From the NCBI RefSeq assembly GCF_015674855.1, contig NZ_JADMLG010000012.1, forward strand, positions 186,001-250,000: a stretch of DNA of 64,000 bases. The letters are read 5' to 3'. Shown in pieces: positions 33,161-56,417 of this stretch. The first letter of the stretch is position 1. Each line of letters starts with the position of its first letter. The position numbers and the translations under genes were made by a program. The DNA comes from Nocardia bovistercoris (GTDB lineage Bacteria; Actinomycetota; Actinomycetes; Mycobacteriales; Mycobacteriaceae). The notes below the pieces were generated by a model, which did not search any database, was not told the DNA's origin, and worked only from the letters and a program-made list of their open reading frames with translations.

Positions 33161-34759
33161 GTGGGTACCCAGTTGTTGATCGGCGGCCGCTTCTACAGTT
33201 CGAGCGCACCCGATGCGACCGCGATGGCGGTCACCGACGGAACGGTGGTCTGGCTGGGAGCCGAGAAGCCGGGACGGGCGCTGCATCCCGGCGCCGAGAT
33301 CATCGATCTGGACGGCGCGTTCGTCGCCCCCGCGTTCGTCGACCCGCACGTGCACGTGACCGCGCTCGGGCTGCGGCTGACCGGACTAGACCTGGCGCGG
33401 GCGACATCCCTGCGCGACTGCCTCGACGCGGTGCGCGCCTACGCCGCCGCGCACCCCGACGGCGCGATCCTCGGCGACGGATGGGACGAGACGCGCTGGC
33501 CGGAAGGCCGACCGCCGACGGTCGACGAGATCGACGCGGCCGCCGGGCCGGACCGGCACGTCTACCTCGCGCGGGTCGACGTGCATTCGGCGGTGGCGTC
33601 CTCGGCCCTGCTCGACGCGGTGCCCGAACTCGGCGCGGCCACCGGGTACACGCGCGGGGAACCGGTGCGGGCGGCGGCGCACCACCTGGTGCGCGCCGCC
33701 GCGCTGGCCGCCATCGGACTCGGGCAGCGCGACCGCGCGCGCCGCGCCGCACTCGACGCGGCCGCCGCGCACGGGGTCGCGGCGGTGCACGAGTGCGCCG
33801 GACCCGACATCTCCGGCCGCGTCGACCTCGCCGAACTGCGCGCCTTCGAACACGGGGTCGAGGTGCGGACCTACTGGGGTGAGGCGGTGCACACCGCCGA
33901 CCTGGCGCGGGAACTGATCGCCGAACTCGGCGTCGACGGCCTCGCGGGCGACCTGTTCGTCGACGGCTCCCTCGGCTCGCACACGGCGTGGCTGCGCGAA
34001 CCCTACGTCGACGGGTCCGGCAGCGGACTCGGCTATCTCGACGTCGATGCGATCGCCACCCACGTCCGCGCCTGCACCGAGGCCGGGGTGCAGGCCGGGT
34101 TCCACGTCATCGGCGACGCGGCGATGGACGCCGCCGTGGCCGGATTCGAACGCGCCGCCGCCGAACTCGGCGGACCCGCGGTCGCCGCGCGCGGTCACCG
34201 GGTCGAACACGCCGAAATGCTCGACGGCGGGCAGATCGCGAGGCTCGCCGCGCTGGGCGTCATCGCGAGCGTGCAGCCCGGTTTCGACGCCGCGTGGGGC
34301 GGTGCGGACGGCATGTACGCCGCGCGCCTGGGCGCCGAGCGGGCCGCCGCGATGAACCCGTTCGCGGCCATGGCGGCCGCGGGAATCCCCCTGGCCATCG
34401 GCTCGGACGCCCCGGTCACCGCCCTGCATCCGTGGGCGGCGATCCGTGCGGCGGTCCGGCACCGCAGCGCGGGCAGCGGACTCTCACCGCGCGCCGCCTT
34501 CGCCGCCGCCACCCGAGGCGGTTGGCGCGCGGGCGGCGTGCGCGACGGCGTGTCGGGCACCTTGACCCCGGGCGCCCCCGCGTCCTACGCGGTGTGGGAC
34601 GCGGGCGAGCTGGTCGTGGCCGCGGCCGCCGACGCCGTCCAACGCTGGTCGACCGACCCGCGCTCCCGCGTACCGGGACTGCCGTCGCTGTCGGACGACG
34701 CCCCCCTACCGAAGTGCCTGCGCACCGTCCACCGCGGAGCCGTCATCCATGAAGCCTGA
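33161..34759 (+). CDS. Amidohydrolase family 3 (YtcJ-like) metal-dependent hydrolase
   Basis: A 532-residue amidohydrolase. PAFVDPHVHVTALG carries the N-terminal HxH metal site. ILGDGWDETRWPEG is the YtcJ-type signature, GLAGDLFVDGSLGSHTAWL the conserved central segment, and GFHVIGDAAMD, RGHRVEHAEMLD and AIGSDAPVT provide the other metal and catalytic residues. GTG 33161 is the start, with no clear ribosome-binding site, so the transcript may be leaderless. Its end overlaps lnt by 11 bp. The substrate is not predictable; members hydrolyse amides or N-formyl compounds. Confidence 0.88.
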   Translation: MGTQLLIGGRFYSSSAPDATAMAVTDGTVVWLGAEKPGRALHPGAEIIDLDGAFVAPAFVDPHVHVTALGLRLTGLDLARATSLRDCLDAVRAYAAAHPDGAILGDGWDETRWPEGRPPTVDEIDAAAGPDRHVYLARVDVHSAVASSALLDAVPELGAATGYTRGEPVRAAAHHLVRAAALAAIGLGQRDRARRAALDAAAAHGVAAVHECAGPDISGRVDLAELRAFEHGVEVRTYWGEAVHTADLARELIAELGVDGLAGDLFVDGSLGSHTAWLREPYVDGSGSGLGYLDVDAIATHVRACTEAGVQAGFHVIGDAAMDAAVAGFERAAAELGGPAVAARGHRVEHAEMLDGGQIARLAALGVIASVQPGFDAAWGGADGMYAARLGAERAAAMNPFAAMAAAGIPLAIGSDAPVTALHPWAAIRAAVRHRSAGSGLSPRAAFAAATRGGWRAGGVRDGVSGTLTPGAPASYAVWDAGELVVAAAADAVQRWSTDPRSRVPGLPSLSDDAPLPKCLRTVHRGAVIHEA

Positions 34760-36713
34760 TTCCGCCGGCTCGAACCCGGCCCCGACCAACTCCGCCGCAT
34801 CGGCCACGACGGCGTCGAACCTCGCCGCGTCGGGTTCTGCTGTGGTGGGTTCCGCTGGGTCGGATTCGGCTGTGTCGGGCGTGGCTGTGTCGGGTTCTGC
34901 CGTGGTGGGTTCCGCTGGGTCGGACTCGCCGGCGTCGAACCTTGCCGCGTCGGGCCCCGCGGCGATGACCTCCGCTGGGTCGGATACGGTCACGTCGAGT
35001 TCCGCTGCGTCGGACTCGGTTGCGACGAAGTCGGCTCTGGATCCCACTGCTTCGGATTCGGCTGCGTCGAACGCCGGTGCGACGAGTCCGGCCGCGTCGA
35101 ACTCCGCTGTGTCGTGGTGGCGTGCGATGGTCGAGCGTCGTCCGGTGTCGGTGCGGTTGGTCGGGGCGCTGGTGGCGGGGATGTTGTTGTTCGGGAGTTT
35201 TCCGCCGCGTCCGTACTGGTTCCTGGCTCCGCTCGGGATCGCGGTGCTCACGTTGGTGTTGCGCGGGGGTGATCGGCTGCGTGGGGGTTTCGGTTACGGG
35301 ATGGTGGCCGGGCTCGGGTTCTTTCTGCCGTTGCTGCCGTGGACCGGGATCTATGTCGGGCCGTTGCCGTGGATCGCGCTGTCCACCGCCTGTGCGGTGT
35401 TCATCGGGCTTTTCGGTGTGCTGGCCCGGTTGGTCGGGCGGTTGCCGGGGTGGCCGGTGTGGATCGCGCTGGCCTGGGTCACCGGCGAATGGCTGCGCTC
35501 CAGCGTGCCGTTCGGCGGATTTCCTTGGGGGCGGGTGGCGTTCGGGCAGGCCGATGGCTGGTATCTGTCGCACGCGGTGCTCGGCGGTCCGGTTCTGATC
35601 GGTTTCACGGTCGCGTTGACCGGGACCGCGGGGGCGGCGCTGGTCGAGCGACTCGCCGTGCGTGGGGTGTGGCGGACCGGGAGAGCGGTGCTCGTTGCGG
35701 CCGCGCTCACGCTGGTCGCGCTGCCGGTGAGCGGTGTGCTGTTGCGCGCGGCGCTGCCCGAGCCGGGGGCGGGGGAGTCGATGATTCGGGTTGCCGCGAT
35801 TCAGGGCAGCGTGCCGCGTCTCGGGCTCGAGTTCAACGCGCAGCGGCGGGCGGTGCTCGACAACCATGTCCGGCGCACCGAGGAATTGGCGCGGGCGGTG
35901 GCCGAGGGGCGGGTGGAGCGGCCCGATGTGGTGATCTGGCCCGAGAACTCCTCCGATATCGATCCGCTGCGCAATGCCGACGCCGCGGCGCTGATCACCG
36001 AGGCGTCGCAGCGTGTCGGCGCGCCGATCCTGGTCGGCGCGGTGTTGGTGAACGGGGACCGGACCACGACCAATTCGGTGATCGTGTGGGACGGCGCGGC
36101 GGGTCCGGGGGACCGCCACGACAAGAAGATCATCCAGCCCTTCGGCGAATACCTGCCGATGCGCGGCTTCTTCCGGCTGTTCTCCGACTACGCGGATAAA
36201 GCGGGCTATTTCGTGCCGGGCGACGGCGACGGCACGGTCCGCGCGGCGGGCGTCGACATCGGCGTCGCGACCTGTTACGAGGTGGCCTTCGATCGCGCCT
36301 TCCGGGATTCGATGGCGGCGGGCGCACAGTTGCTCACCGTGCCGACCAACAACGCGACCTTCGGCGACAGCGAGATGACCTATCAGCAGCTCGCGATGTC
36401 GCGGGTGCGCGCGGTGGAGCACGGCAGGGCGCTCGTCGTGGCCGCGACCACCGGTGTGAGCGCGATCATCACCGCCGACGGCGCGGTCCGGCAGCAGACC
36501 CCACAGTTCGTGCCCGCCGCGCTGGTCGCCGAATTGCCGCTGCGCCACGACACGACGGTGGCGACCAGGATCGGGCAGGCGCCGGAGGTGGTGTCCGTTA
36601 TGCTGACCGGCGCCGCACTGGTGTTCGCGCTGTCGCGACGGTGGCGAAGGCGGCGCGACCGGGCAGGCGCCGCCGAATTCACTCCCGAAGCCACGACTGC
36701 GGGCCCACGGTAG
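34749..36713 (+). CDS. lnt: Apolipoprotein N-acyltransferase with repetitive N-terminal extension
   Basis: A 654-residue enzyme that transfers an acyl chain to the N-terminus of lipoproteins. The C-terminal nitrilase-like domain has the catalytic triad Glu399 (WPENSSD), Lys459/460 (DKKIIQPFGEYLP) and Cys509 (ATCYEVAF). About six membrane helices fill residues 135-340. Residues 1-115 are an unusual Ala/Ser/Gly-rich extension with a 20-residue repeat (SGSAVVGSAGSDS twice). Conservation begins around PVSVRLVGALVAGMLLFGS, so the true start may be later, for example GTG 35109. The extension has more T-ending codons than the rest. ATG 34749 overlaps the amidohydrolase stop. Confidence 0.9.
   Translation: MKPDSAGSNPAPTNSAASATTASNLAASGSAVVGSAGSDSAVSGVAVSGSAVVGSAGSDSPASNLAASGPAAMTSAGSDTVTSSSAASDSVATKSALDPTASDSAASNAGATSPAASNSAVSWWRAMVERRPVSVRLVGALVAGMLLFGSFPPRPYWFLAPLGIAVLTLVLRGGDRLRGGFGYGMVAGLGFFLPLLPWTGIYVGPLPWIALSTACAVFIGLFGVLARLVGRLPGWPVWIALAWVTGEWLRSSVPFGGFPWGRVAFGQADGWYLSHAVLGGPVLIGFTVALTGTAGAALVERLAVRGVWRTGRAVLVAAALTLVALPVSGVLLRAALPEPGAGESMIRVAAIQGSVPRLGLEFNAQRRAVLDNHVRRTEELARAVAEGRVERPDVVIWPENSSDIDPLRNADAAALITEASQRVGAPILVGAVLVNGDRTTTNSVIVWDGAAGPGDRHDKKIIQPFGEYLPMRGFFRLFSDYADKAGYFVPGDGDGTVRAAGVDIGVATCYEVAFDRAFRDSMAAGAQLLTVPTNNATFGDSEMTYQQLAMSRVRAVEHGRALVVAATTGVSAIITADGAVRQQTPQFVPAALVAELPLRHDTTVATRIGQAPEVVSVMLTGAALVFALSRRWRRRRDRAGAAEFTPEATTAGPR
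34829..34923 (+). repeat. 60-bp direct repeat at the 5' end of lnt
   Basis: The segment beginning CGGGTTCTGCTGTGGTGGGT at about 34830 recurs 60 bp later with one base changed. It encodes the repeated SGSAVVGSAGSDS segment of the Lnt N-terminal extension. Partial copies of the GGTTCCGCTGGGTCGG core continue as far as about 34985. Confidence 0.7.
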
Positions 36714-37078
36714 GAATCGTCACAATTCAACCGAACATCGGTCTGTTCTTCGCCGGGTCCACCCCCTAACGGGCTGTAACTACCCGTCCACACAGTGTTC
36801 GCTAGATAGTTGCTACTTCTCGATCCTGCTTGACTCTGCGCTATCGACGCACTTCCGGGCATCATCCTGCCGCTGACCTTTTGTTTGCAGAGATGTTGCC
36901 GTCGAATCTGTCGTTCTGTCGATGCCGTTCGAAGTGAAACAAAACCAAAACGCCGGCCATCCGCGGTGAGTGAGGCTCCGAATCATAGGGCGTGGATCAG
37001 GTCCTACGGCTGGCGCGTGCGCACCGTCGTGGTGGTGCTCGGGGAGTTGCGTCGACTGCGGCAGAACGGAGTTTCTAG
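36714..37078. promoter_or_regulatory. AT-rich leader region upstream of the NRPS
   Basis: These 365 bp are clearly lower in GC than their surroundings and contain no supported gene. Inverted arms TTTTGTTT (36879-36886) and AAACAAAA (36937-36944) lie 50 bp apart. TTGACT (36830-36835) could be a -35 element, but no matching -10 was found at normal spacing. No iron-box (IdeR/DmdR-type) palindrome was seen. GGAG at about 37069-37072 serves as the NRPS ribosome-binding site. Confidence 0.5.
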
Positions 37079-50742
<13,664 letters not shown>

Positions 50743-50746
<4 letters not shown>

Positions 50747-50819
50747 CCCGATACGAGCGAACGACCGGCGAACACGCGCCGGTACAGGCCGAGGCCGAAC
50801 CCGTCCGGGAGGTGCGCTC

Positions 50820-50823
<4 letters not shown>
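50743..50823 (+). CDS. Possible 26-residue peptide between NRPS and ABC transporter
   Basis: GTG 50743 overlaps the NRPS stop (GTGA), with GGAGG at 50731-50735 seven bases upstream. The frame ends at TGA 50821-50823, overlapping the ATG of the ABC ATPase. The product is charged and hydrophilic with no recognisable motif. It may be a real micropeptide, or it may serve only to couple translation across the junction. Confidence 0.4.
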
Positions 50824-51811
<988 letters not shown>

Positions 51812-51815
<4 letters not shown>

Positions 51816-52693
51816 GTGTCGCGGGTACCGTGCTGAAAGACGAAGCGCCGAGCGTGGATTCGGTGGCGGAGTCGGCGGCGAGCCGGGAGATCGCGGCGCC
51901 GAGGCTACGGTTGTTCCGGGACAGCGCGATCGTCGCCCACCGCAATCTGCTCACCATCCTGCGGGTGCCGACGCTGCTGGTCACCGCGACGATCCAGCCG
52001 CTGATGTTCGTCTTCCTCTTCGCCTACATCTTCGGCGCCTCGCTCGGCGGCAGTCAGTACCGCGAATTCCTGCTCGCGGGCATCTTCGCCCAGACCGTGG
52101 CCTTCAACGCGGCCTTCACCACCGTCGGCCTCGCGGGCGACCTGCACACCGGCATCATCGACCGGATGCGCACGCTGCCGATGTCGCGGCTCGCGGTGCT
52201 CATGGGCCGCACCCTGTCGGACCTGGTGGTGAACGTGCTCAGCCTGATCGTCATGGTCGGCTGCGGCTACGTGGTCGGCTGGCGGATCAACGGCGGGGCG
52301 GCCGACGCGGCGCTCGCCTTCGGTGTCATCCTGCTGTTCGCCTTCGCGATGTCGTGGGTCGGCGCGCTGACCGGTCTGCTCTCGCCGACCGTCGAGGTGG
52401 CCCAGAGCGCGGGCCTGATCTGGCTGTTCCCGCTGTCGTTCATCTCCTCGGCGTTCATCTCCGCCGAAACCCTGCCGGGTCCGCTGCGCACCGTCGCCGA
52501 ATGGAATCCGATCACCGCGGTCGCGGCGTCGGGGCGCGAACTGTTCGACAACGGTTCGCCGCCCACCTTCGTGCCCGCCACCGGGTGGGCCGCCGACAAC
52601 TGCGTGCTGTACGCGGTGATCTGCTCGGTCGTGATCCTGGCCGTCGCCATGCCGATGGCGTTGCTGCGCTACCGCAAGGTCGCCAGTCACTGA
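51812..52693 (+). CDS. DrrB-type ABC-2 transporter permease
   Basis: A 293-residue membrane subunit of the same exporter. Six hydrophobic segments are visible from about residue 45 onward (for example LLVTATIQPLMFVFLFAYIFG and LLFAFAMSWVGALTGLLSP). The motifs PLMFVFLFAYIFG, MRTLPMSR and PLSFISSAFI with EWNPIT are typical of DrrB/ABC-2 type 2 permeases. The GTG start overlaps the ATPase stop. A strong hairpin terminator lies 15 bp after its stop, closing the NRPS-exporter unit. Confidence 0.92.
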
Positions 52694-52707
52694 TCGCCGC
52701 ACGAACA

Positions 52708-52744
52708 CGACGAAGGCCGCTCCCGGAAGGGGCGGCCTTCGTCG
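52708..52744. terminator. Bidirectional hairpin terminator between drrB-type gene and rbpA
   Basis: ACGACGAAGGCCGC at 52708-52721 pairs with GCGGCCTTCGTCGT at 52731-52744 around a short loop, giving a 14-bp stem. The genes on either side converge, so the hairpin should stop transcription from both directions. Confidence 0.85.
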
Positions 52745-52757
52745 TCGGTTGCTCCGC

Positions 52758-53093
52758 TCAGACGCGGCGGCGGGTCTTGAGCAGGTCGAGGCGCTCCTTG
52801 AGCAGTTCCTCGAGTTCCTCCTTGCTGCGACGCTCGAGCAGCATGTCCCAGTGCGTGCGCGGCGGCTTGACCTTCTTGGTCTCCTGCGTCGTGCCCTCGA
52901 GCAGGACGCCTTCCTGGCCGTTGCGGCACAGCCAGGTGGGAGGGATCTCGGCGTCGTCGGCGAAGGGGACGTCGAATTCCTCGTTGTTATCGGTCCGGTA
53001 CCGGGCAATCCGACGCGGGGCCAGGTCGTGGTCGCGATCGGTCTCGTAGCTCACCGCTCCGAGCCGACTGCCCCGGAGTACGCGATCTGCCAT
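52758..53093 (-). CDS. rbpA: RNA polymerase-binding protein RbpA
   Basis: A 111-residue actinobacterial transcription activator that binds the sigma factor and RNA polymerase and stabilises open complexes. MADRVLRGSRLGAVSYE is the N-terminal tail, followed by the basic linker, the RbpA core domain (FDVPFADDAEIPPTWLCRNG) and the C-terminal sigma-interacting helix (MLLERRSKEELEELLKERL). Length matches the family. ATG 53093 is chosen because the N-terminal motif starts there; AGAGG precedes it. The zinc-binding cysteines of some homologues are reduced to one here. Confidence 0.96.
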   Translation of the reverse strand: MADRVLRGSRLGAVSYETDRDHDLAPRRIARYRTDNNEEFDVPFADDAEIPPTWLCRNGQEGVLLEGTTQETKKVKPPRTHWDMLLERRSKEELEELLKERLDLLKTRRRV

Positions 53094-53363
53094 GGTGTGC
53101 CTCTCCCTGTGTACTCGAGTTTGTGCCGCGCTGTGTTCTGCCACCGCGCGGTGGACCATCGATACCCTGCGAACTTCGTGTACAACGCAGGGACCTGCCC
53201 GAATAGTTCCCGCCCCGGCGACGGGGAACCGCAATTGTAGTCGTCGGGCCCGCCCGTCGGACGCGCGGGCACACCGGCGCTCCGGAACCTCGTGCACCGC
53301 AACGGCAATTGGCCTGGCGGATCAATTGGCGCGGTGTCGGCGGGCGGGGCTATCGTGTGCGGC

Positions 53364-53717
53364 GTGCCTCATACAGCCAGGTCGGGCAGTGCCGCCGCCG
53401 ATCGTCATCTGTCCTGCCTGTGGTGCGGGCGCAATATCGTGGAATCGGAGGCAGGACGCCGCCGTCGCTACTGCCGCCAGTCCTGCCGTCAGCGCGCCTA
53501 CGAGCACCGCAACAGCCTCAAGGGCACCGGAATCCCCGACGATTCGGTGGTGCTCAGCGCGCAGGAGGCCGCCGATCTGGCCGATCGCTGGTTCGCGGCG
53601 CGCTGCGCGGCCGAGGATGTCGCCACCGCCGTCGAGGAGGGCGCAGGCCACGACGAGTTGGCGATGCTGAGCCGCACGCTGGTCGAACTCACTCGCGAGG
53701 CCGAACGGCTGCGCTAG
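53364..53717 (+). CDS. Small zinc-ribbon-like protein of unknown function
   Basis: A 117-residue protein. Residues 17-45 form a short treble-clef-like motif: CLWCGRNIVESEAGRRRRYCRQSCRQRAYEHR, with Cys-x2-Cys and Cys-x3-Cys pairs placed as in zinc ribbons. The remaining residues form a charged helix (DLADRWFAARCAAEDVATAVEEG). GTG 53364 or GTG 53355 could be the start; a TATCGT hexamer just upstream would fit a leaderless transcript. It diverges from rbpA. The end overlaps the convergent membrane-protein gene by 29 bp. Nucleic-acid binding is inference. Confidence 0.72.
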   Translation: MPHTARSGSAAADRHLSCLWCGRNIVESEAGRRRRYCRQSCRQRAYEHRNSLKGTGIPDDSVVLSAQEAADLADRWFAARCAAEDVATAVEEGAGHDELAMLSRTLVELTREAERLR

Positions 53718-54792
53718 CCGCGCCGGAACGTCGGTTCAGGTCGCGTCCGCGCAGCAGGACGAGCACGGTGAGGCCGGCGAGGGTGGTGAGCAGTCCGGCC
53801 GCGACGCCGAGCGTGGCGGCGTCCGGGTGGACGAGCGATTGCGCTCGCATCGCCTGCCAGAACACCAGCGCGAACACCGCCGCGCAGCCGCCCGCCAGCA
53901 CCGTGATCAGTTCGGCCCGGGTGCGTTCGGGGCGCAGCCACCGGAAGCGACGGGCGAGCAGCGCGAGCGCGATCACCGCGATCAGCAGGAACTGGATGGC
54001 GTGCAGTCCGACGAAATGCGGGATGCGCAGGTCGCCGCCGGTGGTGCTCCAGTGGGTGAGCGGCATGCCGTCGGCGTCGTGCGCCGCGTCGATGTAGCCG
54101 TCGCGCCCCGCGTCGGTGTAGCCGTCGCGCGCGGCGTCGGTGTTGTGGTCGAGCACGGTGTGGCCTGCGCCGAGGAGCACGGGGCGGCCGTAGGCGTCCA
54201 GGACGCGCTGTTCGCCGGTGAACCCCATGAGATACGCCTGCGCCATGCCGAGTACCGCGAGCAGCAGGCCCGCGCGGATCGCGACCGTGGTCGGTCGGTC
54301 GACCAGTCGCTGCCGCACCACGATGACCGCGATGACGAGGTTGGCCAGGAACAGCCCGGGCACGCCGGACGTGAACACGATCTGCCCGACCTGGTTCACC
54401 GGGTCGGGGTCGGCGTTGTTGAAATGGCTGAAGCTGCCGCGCGCGGCCTGCAGCACGATAAAGCCGACGTCAACCACGCCGGTGACGGCGAAGACGGTGC
54501 CGAGCCACCGGGTCACGCGCTGTCCGCGATGCGGCCGCGACAGCAGCCAGGCGAGGGTGAGCCCGTAGAGGGCGAAGGCGAGGCCGAACTTCCACGGTTT
54601 GAGCCACACCGATTCACCGAGCACCCTGCGGTCGTCGACCAGCATGCCGACGGTCGCGACGAGCACCAGCGCCGCCATCAGGCCGACCATGCAGAGCAGG
54701 GGACGGTGCGCTCGACGCACCGGCATCGGTTCGGTCGCGCGCCGCTTCGGTCGGGAATCGGTTACCGCTGCATCGAATTCGATCGTCGACAT
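53689..54792 (-). CDS. Polytopic membrane protein of unknown function
   Basis: A 367-residue integral membrane protein with about nine hydrophobic segments, for example LLCMVGLMAALVLVATVGMLV and FLLIAVIALALLARRF. It has a basic cytoplasmic N-terminus. An Asp-rich loop of about 45 residues carries a repeat (DAARDGYTDAGRDGYIDAAHDADG). VWLKPWKFGLAFALYGLTLAW is a distinctive conserved-looking stretch with an HFNN motif later. I do not recognise the family. ATG 54792 is the start. Confidence 0.7.
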   Translation of the reverse strand: MSTIEFDAAVTDSRPKRRATEPMPVRRAHRPLLCMVGLMAALVLVATVGMLVDDRRVLGESVWLKPWKFGLAFALYGLTLAWLLSRPHRGQRVTRWLGTVFAVTGVVDVGFIVLQAARGSFSHFNNADPDPVNQVGQIVFTSGVPGLFLANLVIAVIVVRQRLVDRPTTVAIRAGLLLAVLGMAQAYLMGFTGEQRVLDAYGRPVLLGAGHTVLDHNTDAARDGYTDAGRDGYIDAAHDADGMPLTHWSTTGGDLRIPHFVGLHAIQFLLIAVIALALLARRFRWLRPERTRAELITVLAGGCAAVFALVFWQAMRAQSLVHPDAATLGVAAGLLTTLAGLTVLVLLRGRDLNRRSGAASAAVRPRE

Positions 54793-55184
54793 GATGTGAC
54801 GGTAGGAATCCGCGCCCGCGCGACACGTCCCGCCGCGGAACGATTCACGAGTAGCACCTCGGTACCGTCATGCCGCGAGGGCGGCACCGGAGTAGGGGAG
54901 AGGCGAGGCGTCGGCGATCGTCGTGCACGGTAGTCGGTCGGCGAGTCGAGTGGCGCCGGAGTGGATCGAGCGATCTCATGGACGTCGAATCGAGTTCGTC
55001 GATGGTCGCCGGGGCCAGCGGCGTCGAAGTGGGCGGCATCCATGGATGACTGTCGAGCAGTGCTGCTCGGTGGTCCTCGGGTCGAGCGGTGCGGGAGTGT
55101 GGAGCGGCACGCGCGGACGGCGCTGTCCGCGCGTGCCCACGATTCGCGCGCCCCTCATAGTGCGCGCGAACCGGGGTCGGTGGG
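54793..55184. other. 392-bp intergenic region
   Basis: No gene is supported. Several short frames on both strands read only as low-complexity Arg/Ser-rich sequence. The one clear element is the 13-bp hairpin at 55106-55137 near the M23 peptidase stop. Confidence 0.5.
55106..55137 (-). terminator. 13-bp hairpin after the M23 peptidase gene
   Basis: GGCACGCGCGGAC at 55106-55118 pairs perfectly with GTCCGCGCGTGCC at 55125-55137 around a 6-nt loop. It lies about 48 bp beyond the stop of the minus-strand peptidase gene and is the best candidate for its terminator. Confidence 0.7.
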
Positions 55185-55913
55185 TCAGGCGGGGGAGCGA
55201 AGTACGTCGATGCCGCGTGCGGCCAGCCAGGGCAGCGGGTCGATCGGGCCCGCGGCGGGGTGGTGGACTTCGTAGTGCAGGTGCGGGCCGGTGGAGTAGC
55301 CGCGATTGCCGACGGTGGCGATGCGGTCACCCGCGCGGACCTGCTGACCGACCTCGGCCAGGATGTCGTCGACGTGTCCGTAGACGCCGATGGTGCCGTC
55401 GTCCTGGCGGACGCGGATCCACAGTCCGAATCCGGAGGCCGGGCCCGCTTCCACGACCACGCCGTCGGTGACCGCGGCGATGGGCGCGCCGATCGGGTCG
55501 CCGAAGTCGAGTCCGGCGTGCATGGCGCCCCAGCGCTGTCCGAAGTGGGAGGTCAGGACGCCGCCGACCGGGCGGACGGTGCGCGGCCGTGCGGCTTCGG
55601 TCGCGATCCGGTGTTGCTCCCACAGCACCGGTTCCGGCACCGCCTGCGGCCGCTGCGCCTCGGGCGGGGTGAAAGCGGTGAAGCGGTCGGGCTCGGTGGC
55701 GGCGAACTGGTCGGTGTTCGGGGCGGCGGCGAGCAGATCGGGAGCTGCTTCGAGACGGGTTTCGCGGCTGTCGGACGAGCCGTGTAGTTCGGCGCCGGTG
55801 AGTACGCCCAGCGAGGCGGTGACGACGGCGGTGACGGTCGCGGCGCGCGATGCGACGCGGCGGCGTCGGGAGGTGCCGGGTCGACGCGAAGATAACGGAA
55901 CGGTCACGGGCAT
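55185..55913 (-). CDS. M23-family (LytM-type) peptidoglycan endopeptidase
   Basis: A 242-residue exported protein. A basic N-terminus (SSRRPGTSRRRRVASRA) leads into a hydrophobic anchor or signal (ATVTAVVTASLGVLTGAEL). The last 120 residues are a LytM domain with zinc ligands in HAGLDFGDP (H-x3-D) and HLHYEVH (H-x-H), plus GYGHV-like IGVYGHVDDI and GNRGYSTGPHLHYEVH. All metal ligands are present, so it is likely active. It should cut peptide cross-links in the cell wall. The ATG is at 55913. Confidence 0.9.
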   Translation of the reverse strand: MPVTVPLSSRRPGTSRRRRVASRAATVTAVVTASLGVLTGAELHGSSDSRETRLEAAPDLLAAAPNTDQFAATEPDRFTAFTPPEAQRPQAVPEPVLWEQHRIATEAARPRTVRPVGGVLTSHFGQRWGAMHAGLDFGDPIGAPIAAVTDGVVVEAGPASGFGLWIRVRQDDGTIGVYGHVDDILAEVGQQVRAGDRIATVGNRGYSTGPHLHYEVHHPAAGPIDPLPWLAARGIDVLRSPA

Positions 55914-56083
55914 GAGGTGAACGTACGGGACCGCTACTACCGGCCAGTAATCCTGTGGCTACCGTCACGGCGCGGGAAACCCCTGGATATCGGTTCCGTC
56001 GGTCCGCGACTCCGCCCGCGAACTGGGTCGATGCGGACCCGATCGGTTTGACCGGCATCCGCCGAGGCGGCCACACTCGGTAA

Positions 56084-56401
56084 GTGCCCACTAACGGAGT
56101 CCGCGCCTTGCGCGCACTCGCCGACCCGACCCGCCGCGCGATATTCGAGGCACTGCCCGCCCGCCCGCGTTCGGTCGGCGACCTCGCCGAAACCCTCGGC
56201 ATCACCAGTTCCGCGGTCTCGCAACACCTGCGTGTGCTGCGCGGCGCCCGCCTGGTGCTGATGCGCCCCGACGGCAACCGCCACCTGTACTCCCTCGACC
56301 CCCGCGGCCTCGGCGACGCCCGCGACTACCTCGACCAGTTCTGGCCCAGCGCCCTCGCCTCCTACTCGGCGGCCATGGCGACCTCGGCGACCAGCGGTTA
56401 G
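56084..56401 (+). CDS. ArsR-family transcriptional regulator
   Basis: A 105-residue winged-helix regulator. RALADPTRRAIFEALPARPRSVGDLAETLGITSSAVSQHLRVLRGARLVLMRPDGNRHLYSLDP carries the helix-turn-helix (SSAVSQHLRVL) and the wing (RPDGNRHLY). It lacks the cysteine-pair metal sites of metal-sensing ArsR proteins and is closer to the stand-alone HTH type that pairs with SRPBCC proteins, though no such gene is adjacent. GTG 56084 is the start, without a clear ribosome-binding site. Confidence 0.88.
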   Translation: MPTNGVRALRALADPTRRAIFEALPARPRSVGDLAETLGITSSAVSQHLRVLRGARLVLMRPDGNRHLYSLDPRGLGDARDYLDQFWPSALASYSAAMATSATSG

Positions 56402-56417
56402 GCCCAGCTGCCCGGAC

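Noticed and set aside
32467..33882. Long frames through the 111-bp repeats as a repeat protein
   Set aside because: Both strands are open because the period is divisible by three; translation is biased and unlike known repeats, and no start with a ribosome-binding site fits.
36830..36847. NRPS promoter using TTGACT and TATCGA
   Set aside because: Only about seven bases separate the two hexamers, too close to act as a -35/-10 pair.
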